Below, in pieces: positions 1-10,307 of a stretch of DNA of 64,000 nucleotides. The DNA is from Leptospira barantonii. Its GTDB lineage: Bacteria; Spirochaetota; Leptospiria; Leptospirales; Leptospiraceae. Each line of letters starts with the position of its first letter. Position 1 is the stretch's first letter. The translations under genes were made by a program, and so were the position numbers. A model generated the notes under the pieces. The model searched no databases. It worked only from the letters and a program-made list of their open reading frames with translations, and had not been told where the DNA came from. The stretch covers positions 124,001-188,000 of the forward strand of contig NZ_NPDS01000004.1 of assembly GCF_002811925.1 (NCBI RefSeq), given 5' to 3'.

Positions 1-1147
1 TGGTTGCATTGATCGCGAGCCCGGTAGGAAGAGCGGTGCCGGAGGTGCAACTCGTGACGGTTCCTGTTACCGTAGGAGTTAAAGTGACGGTGGAATTCTC
101 GGTAAGAACGAAAGGTCCGCCCGTATAACTCAACGCAGACGGAGGAGCAAGGTTTACGGTAATCTTTATCTGGAACGTTGTGTTTCCATAGGCGTTGCTC
201 GCCGTAATCGTATAATCCGTCGCTGTTTGAAGCGTGTTCGGCGTGCCCGTGATTTGACAAACCGAATCCAAAGCAAGGCCCGCGGGTAAAGTAATGTCCG
301 AATTACAAGCGGTAACCGTTCCCGTGTAAGTAGGAGTGATCGTGCCGATCGTTGCATTTTGAGTAAAAACGAAAGGGGTTCCCGCGTAGTTCAAAGCCGT
401 AGGAGGTGCGGCGTTGACTGTGATCGAAATCGTCGTATTCGCGCTTCCAAACGGATTGGTTGCGGTGATGACGTAGTTTGCGGCGGTCTGAATGAGCGAT
501 GGAGTTCCATAAAGAGAACAATCGGAACCACCCAAAGAAAGTCCCGTCGGCAATGGGACGTTGGAACTACAACTTGTAATCGTTCCCGTATAAGTCGGAT
601 TGATCGTAGTAAGAGCCGAGTTCACAGTAAATGTAAAAGGACCGGTTGCAAAGTTTAGGCCCGCCGGCGGATTCATATTCACCGTGATCAGAATCGTACT
701 GACCTTGTTTTCCGATGCGTTGGAAGCTGTAATCGTATAACTCGTTGCGGGTTGATTTACCGTGGGTGTTCCCGAAATCACACAGGAATTGGAATCCAGC
801 GAAAGTCCGGTAGGAAGAGAGGGGCTGGATATACAATCGTTGATGGAGCCGCTTGTTGTTGGTTGAATCGTCGCGATCGGAACGTCCTTGGTGAGAACAA
901 AAGGACTTGTAGTGTAATTGAGAAAAAGCGGTGCATTGGAGGATTGAAAGAGATTCATCGGACCGAAGATTCCCTTAAAGCTCCAAGAATGATTTCCGTT
1001 TCCGACACAACTGACAAAACAAAGAAAAATTAAAGAATGAAGAATGGAAAAGAACGTTTTACGGAATGTTCGGGAATTCGATTTTGAAAATAGAACGACT
1101 TCAATCGATTCTTTCGATTTGTTGAGTCGATATTTTTCTTTTTTCAT
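1..1147 (-). CDS. Putative-Ig (He_PIG-type) repeat lipoprotein, partial (C-terminus outside window)
   Basis: The minus frame is open from an ATG at 1147 to the window edge, about 382 codons with no stop. A gagggatttt stretch just upstream supplies a ribosome binding site. The N-terminus is basic, then hydrophobic, and ends in a lipobox-like FVSC at about residues 50-53, so export as a lipoprotein is likely. The rest is a tandem series of about 90-residue units with the recurring pattern LPxGLSLD..C.ISGTPT...A..YTITASN..G.....ITVN.APP, characteristic of putative Ig (He_PIG) domains. At least four units are visible. Such proteins are usually surface-exposed adhesin-like lipoproteins; the ligand cannot be told from sequence. 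The remaining repeats and C-terminus lie outside the window. Confidence 0.85.
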   Translation of the reverse strand, partial: MKKEKYRLNKSKESIEVVLFSKSNSRTFRKTFFSILHSLIFLCFVSCVGNGNHSWSFKGIFGPMNLFQSSNAPLFLNYTTSPFVLTKDVPIATIQPTTSGSINDCISSPSLPTGLSLDSNSCVISGTPTVNQPATSYTITASNASENKVSTILITVNMNPPAGLNFATGPFTFTVNSALTTINPTYTGTITSCSSNVPLPTGLSLGGSDCSLYGTPSLIQTAANYVITATNPFGSANTTISITVNAAPPTALNYAGTPFVFTQNATIGTITPTYTGTVTACNSDITLPAGLALDSVCQITGTPNTLQTATDYTITASNAYGNTTFQIKITVNLAPPSALSYTGGPFVLTENSTVTLTPTVTGTVTSCTSGTALPTGLAINAT

Positions 1148-1461
1148 AAAATCCCTCACGTGCTTACCTTGGAAAGATACGAACACAATCACTGAAACGA
1201 AGCAGTAAAAAGAGTAGGAATGGATTTTTGAAATACGAGGCTGAATGTTCGACAACGAATCAAAATTTAGAATTTTTCTCCGAAAAACAAAGTCATCACA
1301 ATCGCTTTGACTTCCTTTTCAGTTTTCAATCGTCGTTTTTTGCATTCTAACGATGAATGGATCCAACCAAAACCTTTTTATCTGTTGGATAAACCATACA
1401 ACAGAATCCAATTTAATACCGCTCGCGTTATAAGATGAAGAATTTTATTTAGCGCAACAAT
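1148..1461. other. Intergenic region upstream of the Ig-like lipoprotein gene
   Basis: About 310 AT-rich bases separate two minus-strand genes. They should hold the promoter of the lipoprotein gene at 1147. I see no convincing ORF, RNA gene or repeat in them. Confidence 0.5.
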
Positions 1462-1495
1462 CCAAAGGCCCCGTTTATTTAAGAGGGGCCTTTGG
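1462..1495 (-). terminator. Terminator hairpin after the AraC-type gene
   Basis: An 11-bp perfect inverted repeat, CCAAAGGCCCC (1462-1472) and GGGGCCTTTGG (1485-1495), with a 12-nt loop, lies a few bases beyond the stop of the minus gene ending at 1499. The U-tract behind it on the minus strand is weak, so efficiency is uncertain. Confidence 0.6.
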
Positions 1496-1498
1496 TCC

Positions 1499-2647
1499 TT
1501 AACTCTGAGAATTGATCAACTTTCTGAATTCTCTCGGAGATTTTCCCGTAAACTTTACACAAGCTCTATGAAAGGATGAAGCCGAGTTAAAACCGCATTC
1601 CAAAGCGATTTGCAAAAGATTCATATGCGATTTGCTTCGGAGGTTTCGCTTAACGTCTTCGATTCGGTTCATGTTCAAAAAGTCCGCGAACTTCATCGAC
1701 ATGTGTTTGTTGAGATAATACGAGGCTTGGTGTGTGGAAAGGCCCAAATAAGAAGCGAAATCCGGCAAACGAAGCTCTTCGTCCGCATAACCCCGAACTT
1801 GTAGAAAAGAATTGATTCTTTCCTCGATCTTTTCCAGTTCCACTCCCTCCAAAATATTCCTTCCGGATTCGGTCAAACCATCGGACTCAATGAGCGCATC
1901 CACGGGAGAATCGATAAAAGCCTGGCTATCCATTAAGGTTTTCGCGGATTCTCCCCCGTAAGCCCTGCTGAAAAGAACGGGATAAAATCGCTCGATTAAC
2001 GTAATGTAGGCGATCATAACGCCTGGAATCAATTCGGAAAACATAAGCATTCTCGTGGAATTCATCAATGTTCCGATCAGATCCAAAATCAGAGAAGTGG
2101 TGATCATCGCTGTGATGAACGGAAAATTGAAAAAAACTTTTTGCTCTTCCAAGGATAGAATCTCGCGAATCGACCAACCGGTTGTATAAAGAGTGATTAG
2201 GATCGCGATGGAGTCGCAAAGGCCGATGTAAATCGTTCCGGGAATGGCAAAGGCCGCGATCAATGCAATCGGAACGATCCAAAGAATTTTTTTGCAGTAT
2301 TGCCAAGGATTTTGAAGACGATCCAAAATGAACATCATGCAGATCAAAACCGCGGAGGAAGCGTAAAGAACCAATCCGAAATAAACTCCTAAGAACACAG
2401 GATCCTGAGCGAGTCTTGGATCGGTTTCTTGCGGGAAGATCACTCGGTTGTTTGCCATCAGAAAAACGCTGACGCTGAGGAGAATGGTTCCATAAGATTT
2501 ACTGAATTCGTCCCGTTTCCCCGAGTAAAGTTTGGCGATCGCCATTACGATTCCTGTTCCAACCCCGGCGGCGTGCGCATAGAATAAATTTGTTTCCGAG
2601 AAGAACGTATGAAATAGGGTATCAGCGAGTAGACTTGAATTGAACAT
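1499..2647 (-). CDS. AraC-family regulator with N-terminal membrane domain
   Basis: The first ~230 residues form about seven hydrophobic segments. The last ~100 residues form an AraC-type double helix-turn-helix (from [23 protein letters not shown] to [28 protein letters not shown]). This is the architecture of integral-membrane AraC regulators, which sense a signal at the membrane and act on nearby promoters. The chosen start is the ATG at 2647, preceded by an AAGGA-like site with good spacing; an in-frame ATG at 2728 would add 27 hydrophilic residues. The chosen start also matches the N-terminus of the paralogue at 2987-4099 (both have MFN near the start). Target genes are unknown. Confidence 0.85.
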   Translation of the reverse strand: MFNSSLLADTLFHTFFSETNLFYAHAAGVGTGIVMAIAKLYSGKRDEFSKSYGTILLSVSVFLMANNRVIFPQETDPRLAQDPVFLGVYFGLVLYASSAVLICMMFILDRLQNPWQYCKKILWIVPIALIAAFAIPGTIYIGLCDSIAILITLYTTGWSIREILSLEEQKVFFNFPFITAMITTSLILDLIGTLMNSTRMLMFSELIPGVMIAYITLIERFYPVLFSRAYGGESAKTLMDSQAFIDSPVDALIESDGLTESGRNILEGVELEKIEERINSFLQVRGYADEELRLPDFASYLGLSTHQASYYLNKHMSMKFADFLNMNRIEDVKRNLRSKSHMNLLQIALECGFNSASSFHRACVKFTGKSPREFRKLINSQS

Positions 2648-2986
2648 TCGAATTATTTCCTTCCATGAGAGGAGTTTGATAAACTTTGAATCCGCGTTTA
2701 TGGAATTTCTGCGAAAATAAGATTTCAAACATTGCTTTATTTCCGTTCATTTTATTATAACCTCCAAGTTCTAGAGAGGTCTTCGGCAAATATAATTTAA
2801 AAAACGGAAAATTATAAATATCATGAATTTTATATATTCTATTTTAGAATTAAATTTAATCTGAAATCGATTCTTCGATAAACGGTCCCTATGCGATCGA
2901 TTTTCAAGATTACAAAGGAAGAATGGACGGAGTTGGAATCCTCCGTCATGGATGAAGATCATCAGATTTTTTTGTTTAGAGGAGGT

Positions 2987-4099
2987 TCAGCTTCTAAATT
3001 GAATGTCCGCCGTAGCAGAGGACTGAAAGTGAATCACCTTCGGTTGTGTTTCCCTAAATTGTTTCGGAGACATTCCGGTCTCCTTTAGAAAAGCCTTATA
3101 AAAGGAAGAATTCGAATTGAAACCCACGGCAATTCCCACCGAAACCACGGAACGAGAAGGATCGTTGAGAAGCATGGACTTAGCTTCTTCGACTCGAAAC
3201 CGGTTGATGTAATTGTTGAAGTTACTTCCTAAGTGATTGTTCAGAAAGAAAGAAAGCTGATGTACGGAAATTCCAAGCTCTTCGGAGACATCGGGGAGGC
3301 GGATGTCCTCGTCTAAATAAATTCTTTCTTCCTTGATGATGCGGGCTAATTTCTCTTTCAACGCGTTTATGTCTACGTCGTGTAAAAGGGATCGTTTTAC
3401 TAGATTCTTACTCGGTTCCAGTGAAAGAAAATCAAGTAGATTGGGGTAAATCAAAGTAAGAAAATAATAGAAAACCACCGCAAACGAAGTGTGAACGCTG
3501 GACAATAAGATCAGAGATTTGCTCTGAAGCACGATTCCGAGGATTTCCAAGGGAATACACAGGGAAATCAAAATCACCAACGTAAGAACCGTTCGAAAGC
3601 TCATCATGGAAGATTCGTATTTTTTATCGATAAACACGTTCGCCACCGCGATCACAAAATACACGAAAACATACAAATCGGCCGCAAATAGGAAGAATTC
3701 CAGTTCTTTGCCGCCTTGTTGTTCGTAGAAAGTTGCGATCGGTAACGCGAGAATGAACGGTCCCAAAAGATTCCAATAGAAGATCAAAGGAAGTTCCGAA
3801 TACTTCTTAAAAATCATCGTTGAAATCAAAAACACAAGGGTTCCGCTCGCGGCTAACGCTACGATATCGACTAAAAATAGGAATTTTCGAATCCAAGGTT
3901 GTGTGAATAAACTCAAACTGGATTCATCAACAAACTGAAAGATCGCGGTTAATACTAAAACCAGCGACACCAGATAGTCGATTTGTCTTTTTGCGCGTAT
4001 CCAACTTCCAATTCCTAGGACTAAAGAAAAGCCCGCTCCAAATCTTATTAAGCTCAATAAGATTTCTTCATTAAACATTGAATCTAAAATATTCACCAT
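2987..4099 (-). CDS. AraC-family regulator with N-terminal membrane domain (paralogue)
   Basis: This 370-residue protein has the same layout as the gene at 1499-2647: about seven hydrophobic helices over residues 8-215, a linker, then a C-terminal AraC helix-turn-helix pair (RLPDVSEELGISVHQLSFFLNNHLGSNF, VGIAVGFNSNSSFYKAFLKETGMSPKQFR). It is expected to be a membrane-anchored transcription regulator. The two genes are tandem on the same strand with about 340 bp between them and look like an old duplication. Each probably has its own promoter. The start at 4099 is preceded by an AAGAATGGA stretch; an ATG seven codons in is an alternative. Confidence 0.85.
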   Translation of the reverse strand: MVNILDSMFNEEILLSLIRFGAGFSLVLGIGSWIRAKRQIDYLVSLVLVLTAIFQFVDESSLSLFTQPWIRKFLFLVDIVALAASGTLVFLISTMIFKKYSELPLIFYWNLLGPFILALPIATFYEQQGGKELEFFLFAADLYVFVYFVIAVANVFIDKKYESSMMSFRTVLTLVILISLCIPLEILGIVLQSKSLILLSSVHTSFAVVFYYFLTLIYPNLLDFLSLEPSKNLVKRSLLHDVDINALKEKLARIIKEERIYLDEDIRLPDVSEELGISVHQLSFFLNNHLGSNFNNYINRFRVEEAKSMLLNDPSRSVVSVGIAVGFNSNSSFYKAFLKETGMSPKQFRETQPKVIHFQSSATADIQFRS

Positions 4100-5279
4100 A
4101 ATCCATTCTTCACTTTTGGTTTTCTTGTTTATTTGTTTCGAAAACTAAAGCTCATCTCTAATTAATAGTATAGTGAACTCACCATATTCCAATCAATATA
4201 TTCATTTTTAAACTGAATTCAATTTGGTCTATTCAAATTCAGAACAAATGAATCATTCTATATGCGAGAGTGAAATTGACATCTAGATTGTAAAAGAAAT
4301 TTTGAATATTCTTGATTACTTTTATTCCGTTTAATAACAAATCAATTAAACAACACTTCGGGAGATAAATAGTTTCTTTTGTATGTAAAATATTTGCATG
4401 CGTAGCATTCCTATACCGCTTAATTATCCGATTTATAATATAAAATCAATATATTGTAAAAACAAATAATTTATTTTTAAATTGATGTTCAAAAATAAAA
4501 ACAATCTAAGAATTATGAGTTCTCATGCGCATGAAATTTATTTTAGAATTTCTTAAAATGTTAAACGAACTTGGAAATAGGCTCCAATCTTCCGACGAAG
4601 AATGGTGAGAAGCTGTATCTAACGTTCTATTGTTAAATGAATTGCAAAAAAATAATTTTTGTCCTTTTTCAAAAACTCTATAGCTGAATACGCAGAATCA
4701 TGTCGAATTAAAGAATCTGCTTATTTCAGGTTATATTTTGCTAAGAAGACAGGCCTTGGTTTTTGAAACGGTCTAAAAACGATTCCAGAATAGAACCTGT
4801 TTGAGAGATAGAAATGAAAGAATGAGTCCCGCTTTTGAAATCTGAAGAGCAAAAGCAGGGGAGAAAAAACAAAGTCGGTCTTTATTTTGTACGTTCTATA
4901 AAATTAAAAAGACATGGATGGAAGCGCTTCGATTCCGTTTTTATTTTTATGAATGCTGTTGTGAGGCTTAGGCGCGCTTCGGGCTCGATGTCTTCGCCGA
5001 GGAATAGAAACTGAGCCGAGTTTTATATTTAAGAGAAATCCATCTAAAGATGGATGCCTTTCCAATATGAGTAAGTAATACTCATTTGTAATTTTGTTTT
5101 GGTGAGCGGTGCTTTATATTGAAGAAAAAATTGATAAAACATGGATTCAAAAGTCCTTTGTTTTGAGGCCCTTGATTCTTTCTTTTCATTCTTCTTTATG
5201 CAAAAAGTTGAAATAATGAATCGTAAGTATTATAAGCTGAAAAATTTACCTAAAATTCTTTTGAAATTTAGGTTATAAG
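4100..5279. other. Long AT-rich intergenic region
   Basis: Almost 1.2 kb without a supportable gene lies between the divergent AraC-type gene and the EAL gene. It is very AT-rich from 4140 to 4560. An imperfect inverted repeat (GCTTTTG 4831-4837, CAAAAGC 4850-4856) could be a hairpin. It must hold the promoters of both flanking genes and may contain decayed coding sequence that I could not identify. Confidence 0.5.
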
Positions 5280-6926
5280 ATGAAAAGAAACTATCGACTT
5301 CTAATATATAATGATCTCATGATCTCCGAATACAGCGATCTTTATATAGAGAACAAGTCACATCCGACCGACGTGTTCAGCTACTCGCTGTACGATTTCG
5401 ACGGAAAACAACTCTATTCGGAACCGCATTACAATTCTTTGTTGGATTCGGATCCTAAGCTCAAGAAGGCAGTCGAAAGATTTATCGATTACGGCAACAT
5501 TCATTCCAATATCTCCGCTTTTCGAAAGTTCAAAAACGATAGAAACATTCAATTGATGGTCCGATCTAAAAATGATCTGATTTATAAGGTCAACTTTGAG
5601 ATCAACTTGAAGGGCGGGTATGTACTCGCGCATATCGAATCTACTGCACGGAATCTTTCCAATACGGAAAAGAATCGAATTCAGAGATTTCGTTCGATAA
5701 AGCACGATTTAGTGCGCACTCTCAAGCTTGAAAAAACGTATTTTTATCTCGTAAACATCGAAATCTACAATCATCCCGCTCTTCACAAATACGAAACTCA
5801 GATCTACGAGGCCGTATTTTTGGATCTACATACCGAATTCTTAACGATTACAAACAGTCAGAACGTGGGTCTTCGCATTTCCACAAACCAGATCTTTTTC
5901 GCGTATCAGATCAACAAACCGGACGTAGACATCAATTGGATTCCTTCGAGTTTGATTTCGTATATGAAAAATACGATCCAAATCGATAATCACGAATTTC
6001 ATCTCAAACTTTCGATCGGCGGATTTCACACGGCGGAGACGACCACAAGTCCGCTTCACATTCTCAAAGGATTGCGGGCGAACTTGAAAAAAGTGATCGA
6101 TTATCCTTTCAGCCGTTATGCGACACAGAACCAAAACGATTCTTCCAATTTGATCGCAACGTATTTATCCCTCAGAAATTCCGTTCATAAAAAAGAACTT
6201 CTTTTGTATTATCAGCCGATCGTTCACGCGGAAACAAAGGCGCTTCATTCTTTGGAAGCCCTTTCTCGTTGGAATCATTCCGCAAAGGGGATGATCAGTC
6301 CGGATGTTTTCATTCCATTGGCGGAAGAATCGGGTTTGATCAGTTCCATCGGAGCTTGGGTGATTCAAAACGCACTTTGGGATCTGTCTCAGATTCGTAA
6401 GAATGAATTCTTATCTTCCAATCCGTTGATCTCGATCAACGTTTCTCCCTTTCAGTTAAAAAATCCCGAATTTGCGGACAATTTGATTTCTTATTTTTCA
6501 AAGTTAAATCTGATTCCGAATTCGATCGTTCTCGAGATTACCGAAAGTCGTTACGAAGAGACGACGTTGATCATCGAACAAATGTCGATTTTAAAACGTT
6601 TCGGGTTTCAGATTGCGATCGATGACTTCGGAATCGGGAATTCGAATTTCTCGAGAATCGAAAAGATAGAATGTGATTACGTGAAGTTGGATAAAAGTTT
6701 GATCATCGGAGTCGATACGAATCAAAGTAAACGAAGCGTATTGAAGGCAATCTCTCAGGTTCTTTTGTCGCTCGGTAAAAAAACGGTCTTTGAAGGAATC
6801 GAAAATCTTGAACTTGAAAAAATCGCACTCGATTGTGGTGCGAATTTTCTACAAGGTTATCATTACGGAAAGCCCACGCAGATTACGGATCTTTCTTCCT
6901 TTCGGTTTCCGTTGACTTCTCAATAA
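5280..6926 (+). CDS. EAL-domain cyclic-di-GMP phosphodiesterase with degenerate GGDEF-like region
   Basis: The 548-residue protein has an unknown N-terminal ~150 residues. Residues ~150-280 resemble a GGDEF fold without the signature, and residues ~300-540 form an EAL domain. Key EAL residues are present: the EAL triad in SLEALSRW near 326, the INVS asparagine, EITES, DDFGIG, KLDKS and the EGIE loop, so hydrolysis of c-di-GMP to pGpG is expected. No membrane segment or receiver domain is seen, so it should be cytosolic. The degenerate GGDEF part may bind nucleotide and regulate activity. The gene stands alone, with long AT-rich spacers on both sides. Confidence 0.88.
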   Translation: MKRNYRLLIYNDLMISEYSDLYIENKSHPTDVFSYSLYDFDGKQLYSEPHYNSLLDSDPKLKKAVERFIDYGNIHSNISAFRKFKNDRNIQLMVRSKNDLIYKVNFEINLKGGYVLAHIESTARNLSNTEKNRIQRFRSIKHDLVRTLKLEKTYFYLVNIEIYNHPALHKYETQIYEAVFLDLHTEFLTITNSQNVGLRISTNQIFFAYQINKPDVDINWIPSSLISYMKNTIQIDNHEFHLKLSIGGFHTAETTTSPLHILKGLRANLKKVIDYPFSRYATQNQNDSSNLIATYLSLRNSVHKKELLLYYQPIVHAETKALHSLEALSRWNHSAKGMISPDVFIPLAEESGLISSIGAWVIQNALWDLSQIRKNEFLSSNPLISINVSPFQLKNPEFADNLISYFSKLNLIPNSIVLEITESRYEETTLIIEQMSILKRFGFQIAIDDFGIGNSNFSRIEKIECDYVKLDKSLIIGVDTNQSKRSVLKAISQVLLSLGKKTVFEGIENLELEKIALDCGANFLQGYHYGKPTQITDLSSFRFPLTSQ

Positions 6927-7298
6927 CAAACAGTTTCAATATTTCGTATGGAATCAAACTTGAATGTGATTTTGATTCTTGTCGGAACAAAAACAAATCT
7001 TTCTGTATGAATGGATTCTCCAAATTTGTAAAAACGGTTTCATCTGAGCCGTTCAAGTTATCAACGGAATATAAAAAGATAAAATTTCTTTCATTCTTTT
7101 GAATCGATCGGAATCAGTTTATGAAATTATCATAATAAAGTATTCAAATTCGAAATGTCTTTTCGAATTGATAAGTAAGAAAAACATAAAATCCTAAAGG
7201 GATGAATGAATTTTTAAACGCGGATAGGCCAATAATAAAAAAGTGTTCCTTTTATAGTATGCGGTGAACGAAGAGCATGAATTGAATAAACTATAGAC
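6927..7298. promoter_or_regulatory. Intergenic region with probable promoter of the DUF1554 gene
   Basis: This is an AT-rich spacer. A TATAGT hexamer (about 7254-7259) within TTTATAGTATGC sits some 40 bp upstream of the start at 7299 and makes a plausible -10 element. The same 12-mer occurs upstream of the phosphatase operon at 13256. No other feature is seen. Confidence 0.35.
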
Positions 7299-8330
7299 AT
7301 GTCCAACAGTTTACGTTCGAATCTTAGACTTCAAAAGCGATTTCGCTTTATTCCGAAGTCAATTCAAGGAAAGAATTCTTTGAGTTTTGCTGTTGCGTCT
7401 CTTGGATTGATTCTTATAAACTGCGCGCAGGCAACGCCGATTGAACTTGATTCTTCCCACAGTCAAGTCGGACTTTTGTTAAACGCTTTGATGTTACGAT
7501 CACCGGCTTATACGGAAAATTCTCCGTTTTTCTCCGTAGTGGAGGGGCAGGCGATCACGATCGAAATACCGATTTCTTCCCGTTCTAATCTTAATAAAGT
7601 TAAAATATTCAAAGAATCGAATGTATTCGATACTCTTTCATTCTCCGAAGAAGCGAACGTCGTAGGATCTTCCGACAACGCAAAGGTCACCGTTCGGCTT
7701 TTCACAAACACGGATTTGAACTGTGACGACGAGAATTTGACGTTGAATCTTAAGGATGAAAACGGTTTGGTCGTCGCAAAGGTCAACGTTCGAATCTTAG
7801 ATTCCGATAAATGTATGTTCTTCGCGACCGCAAACGGAGCAGGATACGATGGGAATTTAGGCGGTTTGGACGGCGCGGACAGGATTTGTCAGAATGAAAA
7901 GGGGAATTTTCTTCCCGGAGATAAAACCGAATACCGCGCGCTTTTAGGCGCACAGTATCAAAGAAAGCCGAGTTTGAACGACGATGGCGGGATGGATTGG
8001 CCCGTTCGTAAAAATTTACGTTATTACGTTCACAGCAACGATTCTTCCCATTCTCAGTATTTTTTTGGAACTTCTTTTTCCGTTCCTGCAACTTCCGCAA
8101 GTTCTTCCGGAATTTTTACGATTCCGATTTCTGAAAATTTGCCTTTGTCCGTGTCGCCGACTCCTGCTCGTATCTGGACGGGTTATTACAATTCTTTTTC
8201 GACCGGAGTGGATTGTTCGGGTTGGACTTCGAATCTAAGTTCGGCTTCGGGTTTGGTGGTGAACGTATCTTTCAACGATACGTACGACAACTGCGATGTT
8301 CGGCATTCTATCTTATGTGTTCGATTATAA
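7299..8330 (+). CDS. DUF1554-domain lipoprotein
   Basis: The 343-residue precursor has a basic N-terminus, a hydrophobic stretch and a lipobox-like LINC at about residues 39-42. Residues ~70-165 look like a beta-rich Calx-beta-type module. From CMFFATANGAGYDGNLGGLDGADRICQNEK onward it matches the DUF1554 family, which is expanded in Leptospira and has a C-type-lectin-like look (GADRIC, YRALL, IWTGY, the final SILCVRL with paired cysteines). It is probably exposed at the cell surface. Its ligand is unknown. The STAS-like gene begins 28 bp downstream and may be cotranscribed. Confidence 0.85.
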   Translation: MSNSLRSNLRLQKRFRFIPKSIQGKNSLSFAVASLGLILINCAQATPIELDSSHSQVGLLLNALMLRSPAYTENSPFFSVVEGQAITIEIPISSRSNLNKVKIFKESNVFDTLSFSEEANVVGSSDNAKVTVRLFTNTDLNCDDENLTLNLKDENGLVVAKVNVRILDSDKCMFFATANGAGYDGNLGGLDGADRICQNEKGNFLPGDKTEYRALLGAQYQRKPSLNDDGGMDWPVRKNLRYYVHSNDSSHSQYFFGTSFSVPATSASSSGIFTIPISENLPLSVSPTPARIWTGYYNSFSTGVDCSGWTSNLSSASGLVVNVSFNDTYDNCDVRHSILCVRL

Positions 8331-8357
8331 AAAATTTTTTAAAGTATGAGGGTGCAA

Positions 8358-8807
8358 ATGCAGGTTAGTAATGAGTTCGTTACATTCAATGTACAAGGAA
8401 CGACTGCCAAGGTAATGTTGATTCGATTGTCCGGTGTGATCGACAATCGTTCCATCATGAACGTTCGAGATATCATTCTGTCCATCTTAGACGAGTTTTC
8501 CGGAATTTATATTTTGGATCTGAATAAGATTGAAAACGAAGAATTCATCAATCTCACGAACTTTCGAAAGATGATTTCGGATTCGATCCGGGTCAATCAT
8601 AACTGTATTATATTATCTGAATGTAGGAAGTTGGAGTTGTGGATCGAAAACTATTCCGTTTTTAACGGAGTTTATTTGGCTAAGAACGAAGCCGAATTGA
8701 CTCAGGTTCTGAACGATAAGATCTCAAACGATACACTTTTAGACGACGCCACCGACGAATCGGATATTCGACTTCATTTGGATTACTTGATCAAAGACGG
8801 TTATTGA
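8358..8807 (+). CDS. STAS-like (anti-sigma antagonist-like) protein
   Basis: This 149-residue cytosolic protein has the alternating beta/alpha pattern of STAS domains (AKVMLIRLSGVIDNRSIMNVRDIILSIL...GIYILDLNKIENEEFINLTNFRKMI). The phosphorylatable DSSG motif of classical antagonists is replaced by ENEEF, so it may not be controlled by phosphorylation. The ATG at 8358 is chosen because GAGGG lies 5-9 bases upstream; an ATG at 8346 is possible. It converges on the partner-switching operon at 8910-13256, which contains a canonical STAS protein, so a link in that pathway is a reasonable guess. Confidence 0.65.
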   Translation: MQVSNEFVTFNVQGTTAKVMLIRLSGVIDNRSIMNVRDIILSILDEFSGIYILDLNKIENEEFINLTNFRKMISDSIRVNHNCIILSECRKLELWIENYSVFNGVYLAKNEAELTQVLNDKISNDTLLDDATDESDIRLHLDYLIKDGY

Positions 8808-8909
8808 AATTTTAAAAAGTCGGAATTCTTTTCGATCGAAGATCGTTTCGAGAGGGGAGAATTTCCTCTAAACCCGAATTCCTTTCGAGTCCAGAGGGAT
8901 CGGTGTTTT

Positions 8910-9308
8910 TTAGTAGGCCATCGCCTTATCGACGGCTTCATCCAAGTCGATCGACAAGGTGATGAGTTTATCCAATCGAGTTAATTCGAAAATCTTGCTG
9001 ATCGAGTTCGGAATCGAATATACGATCAAAGCCCCTTTGAGTTGTTTCATCAATTTTGCCTGAGTGCTGATCAACACCGCAAGTCCGGAAGAATCGATAT
9101 GTGTAGTCGAAGAAAGATCCAATAAAAGAACCCGAGTGCCTTCGTCGATTTTCAGAGTGAAAAGATCTTTGAGTTTTTTCGAAGAGAAGATGTTCACTTC
9201 TCCGTTCGTCTTTACGATCGTAATATGCGGTTTTAACAGATGGTTTACGTGAGAATTGGATATAACCTCCACCGATAACTCGTCTTTTGAATTGTTTGTA
9301 GCTTCCAT
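8910..9308 (-). CDS. STAS-domain anti-sigma factor antagonist
   Basis: This 132-residue protein carries the canonical antagonist motif (LLLDLSSTTHIDSSGLAVLISTQ) with the phosphorylatable serine at about residue 73 or 74. In SpoIIAA/RsbV-type partner switching, the unphosphorylated antagonist binds an anti-sigma kinase and frees the sigma factor, and a PP2C phosphatase removes the phosphate. Here it is the last gene of a minus-strand operon headed by exactly such a phosphatase (11766-13256), which supports the role. No kinase gene is present in the window, so the kinase and sigma partners must be elsewhere. Confidence 0.85.
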   Translation of the reverse strand: MEATNNSKDELSVEVISNSHVNHLLKPHITIVKTNGEVNIFSSKKLKDLFTLKIDEGTRVLLLDLSSTTHIDSSGLAVLISTQAKLMKQLKGALIVYSIPNSISKIFELTRLDKLITLSIDLDEAVDKAMAY

Positions 9309-9318
9309 TTTTGTGCTC

Positions 9319-10307
9319 CTAAAAGTTAATATTTATTTTCATTTCGAATTTTTGGTCCTTCTCCACGGAATGTAAGTTCGGTGTTGCGGACGGTATTTCC
9401 TGAAAGAAATACGAAAAGGCAACCGGAAAGGTCAAAAGAACCGTGTTGAATAGATATGTGCAGGCAAGGGATATTAAGAAAAGTTGATTGAGTCTTTTGT
9501 GTTTATCGAATTCTCCGTTTGGTTGTTCCGCCCATAAAATAGAGCCGTTGCTCTGAGGAAAATAAACCGGAGTTTTCCCTGCCGCGTTTTTTGCGGCGAA
9601 AAATTCGTAAACGCTTCCCGCTATAAAAAAGCCGGTTAAACCCATCATCGCGATTCCGCTTTTGGTATATCCCTGTTTTTTGACGTAATAACCCGGAACC
9701 AAGTAGTCTACCAGGTTGATCGGTTCTTTTTCTTTGGTTGGATCTTTTTTATCCTCCGCAGTTTTGTAGAACAAAGACAGGATCTCTTCTCTTGGGATCG
9801 GTATGGGGTTTACATCCGTTTCGGTTTGAACGAAAATCGCGTTTTCGTTTACACTTTCGATGGGAGATTGAATTTCACTTTGATCCTTGGACTTGATCAC
9901 GATTTGAAACCCGGTTTTGGAAAGTTGATCCAAAACTTTTGTGGAAGGGGCTTCGATCGTAATCGATTCCAAGTCCTTGAACGGAACGCGAAGATATCGG
10001 TTGTTTTCATCCACGTAAAATACGGTGCTTGCATTGAGTTTGAGAAGTTTCAAACTGCATTTCGATTCCGGTTGACCCTTGAAATGCATACAAAGATGAT
10101 TTCCGGCTTCCTCGAAAAACATTTCGGCGATATCTTTTTTGAAAATTTTTATGTCTTCACCTTCGGTGGAAATAATGATATGATCGGAAGCCCCGTCGGT
10201 TTCCTTCAAATCCCCCGAAAGTTGTTCTCCGGATTTTAGAATCACACGATGTGCTTGTAGATATCCGTTTAAGAACGTAAAAAGAAGAATATAAACCAGA
10301 GTTTTTT

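Noticed and set aside
166..1033. Short ORFs on both strands at the window start
   Set aside because: They are out-of-frame shadows of the partial He_PIG-type lipoprotein, whose real frame is open from 1147 to the edge.
2891..3088. Plus-strand ORF starting MRSIFKITKEEWTELESSVMDEDHQ
   Set aside because: The N-terminal 30 residues look protein-like, but the ORF runs antisense into the end of the AraC-type gene and has no clear ribosome site; at most a gene remnant.
4958..5010. GC-rich stretch resembling part of an attC (CTTAGGCGCGCTTC)
   Set aside because: There are no paired R or L boxes nearby, so the similarity is too short to call an attC relic.
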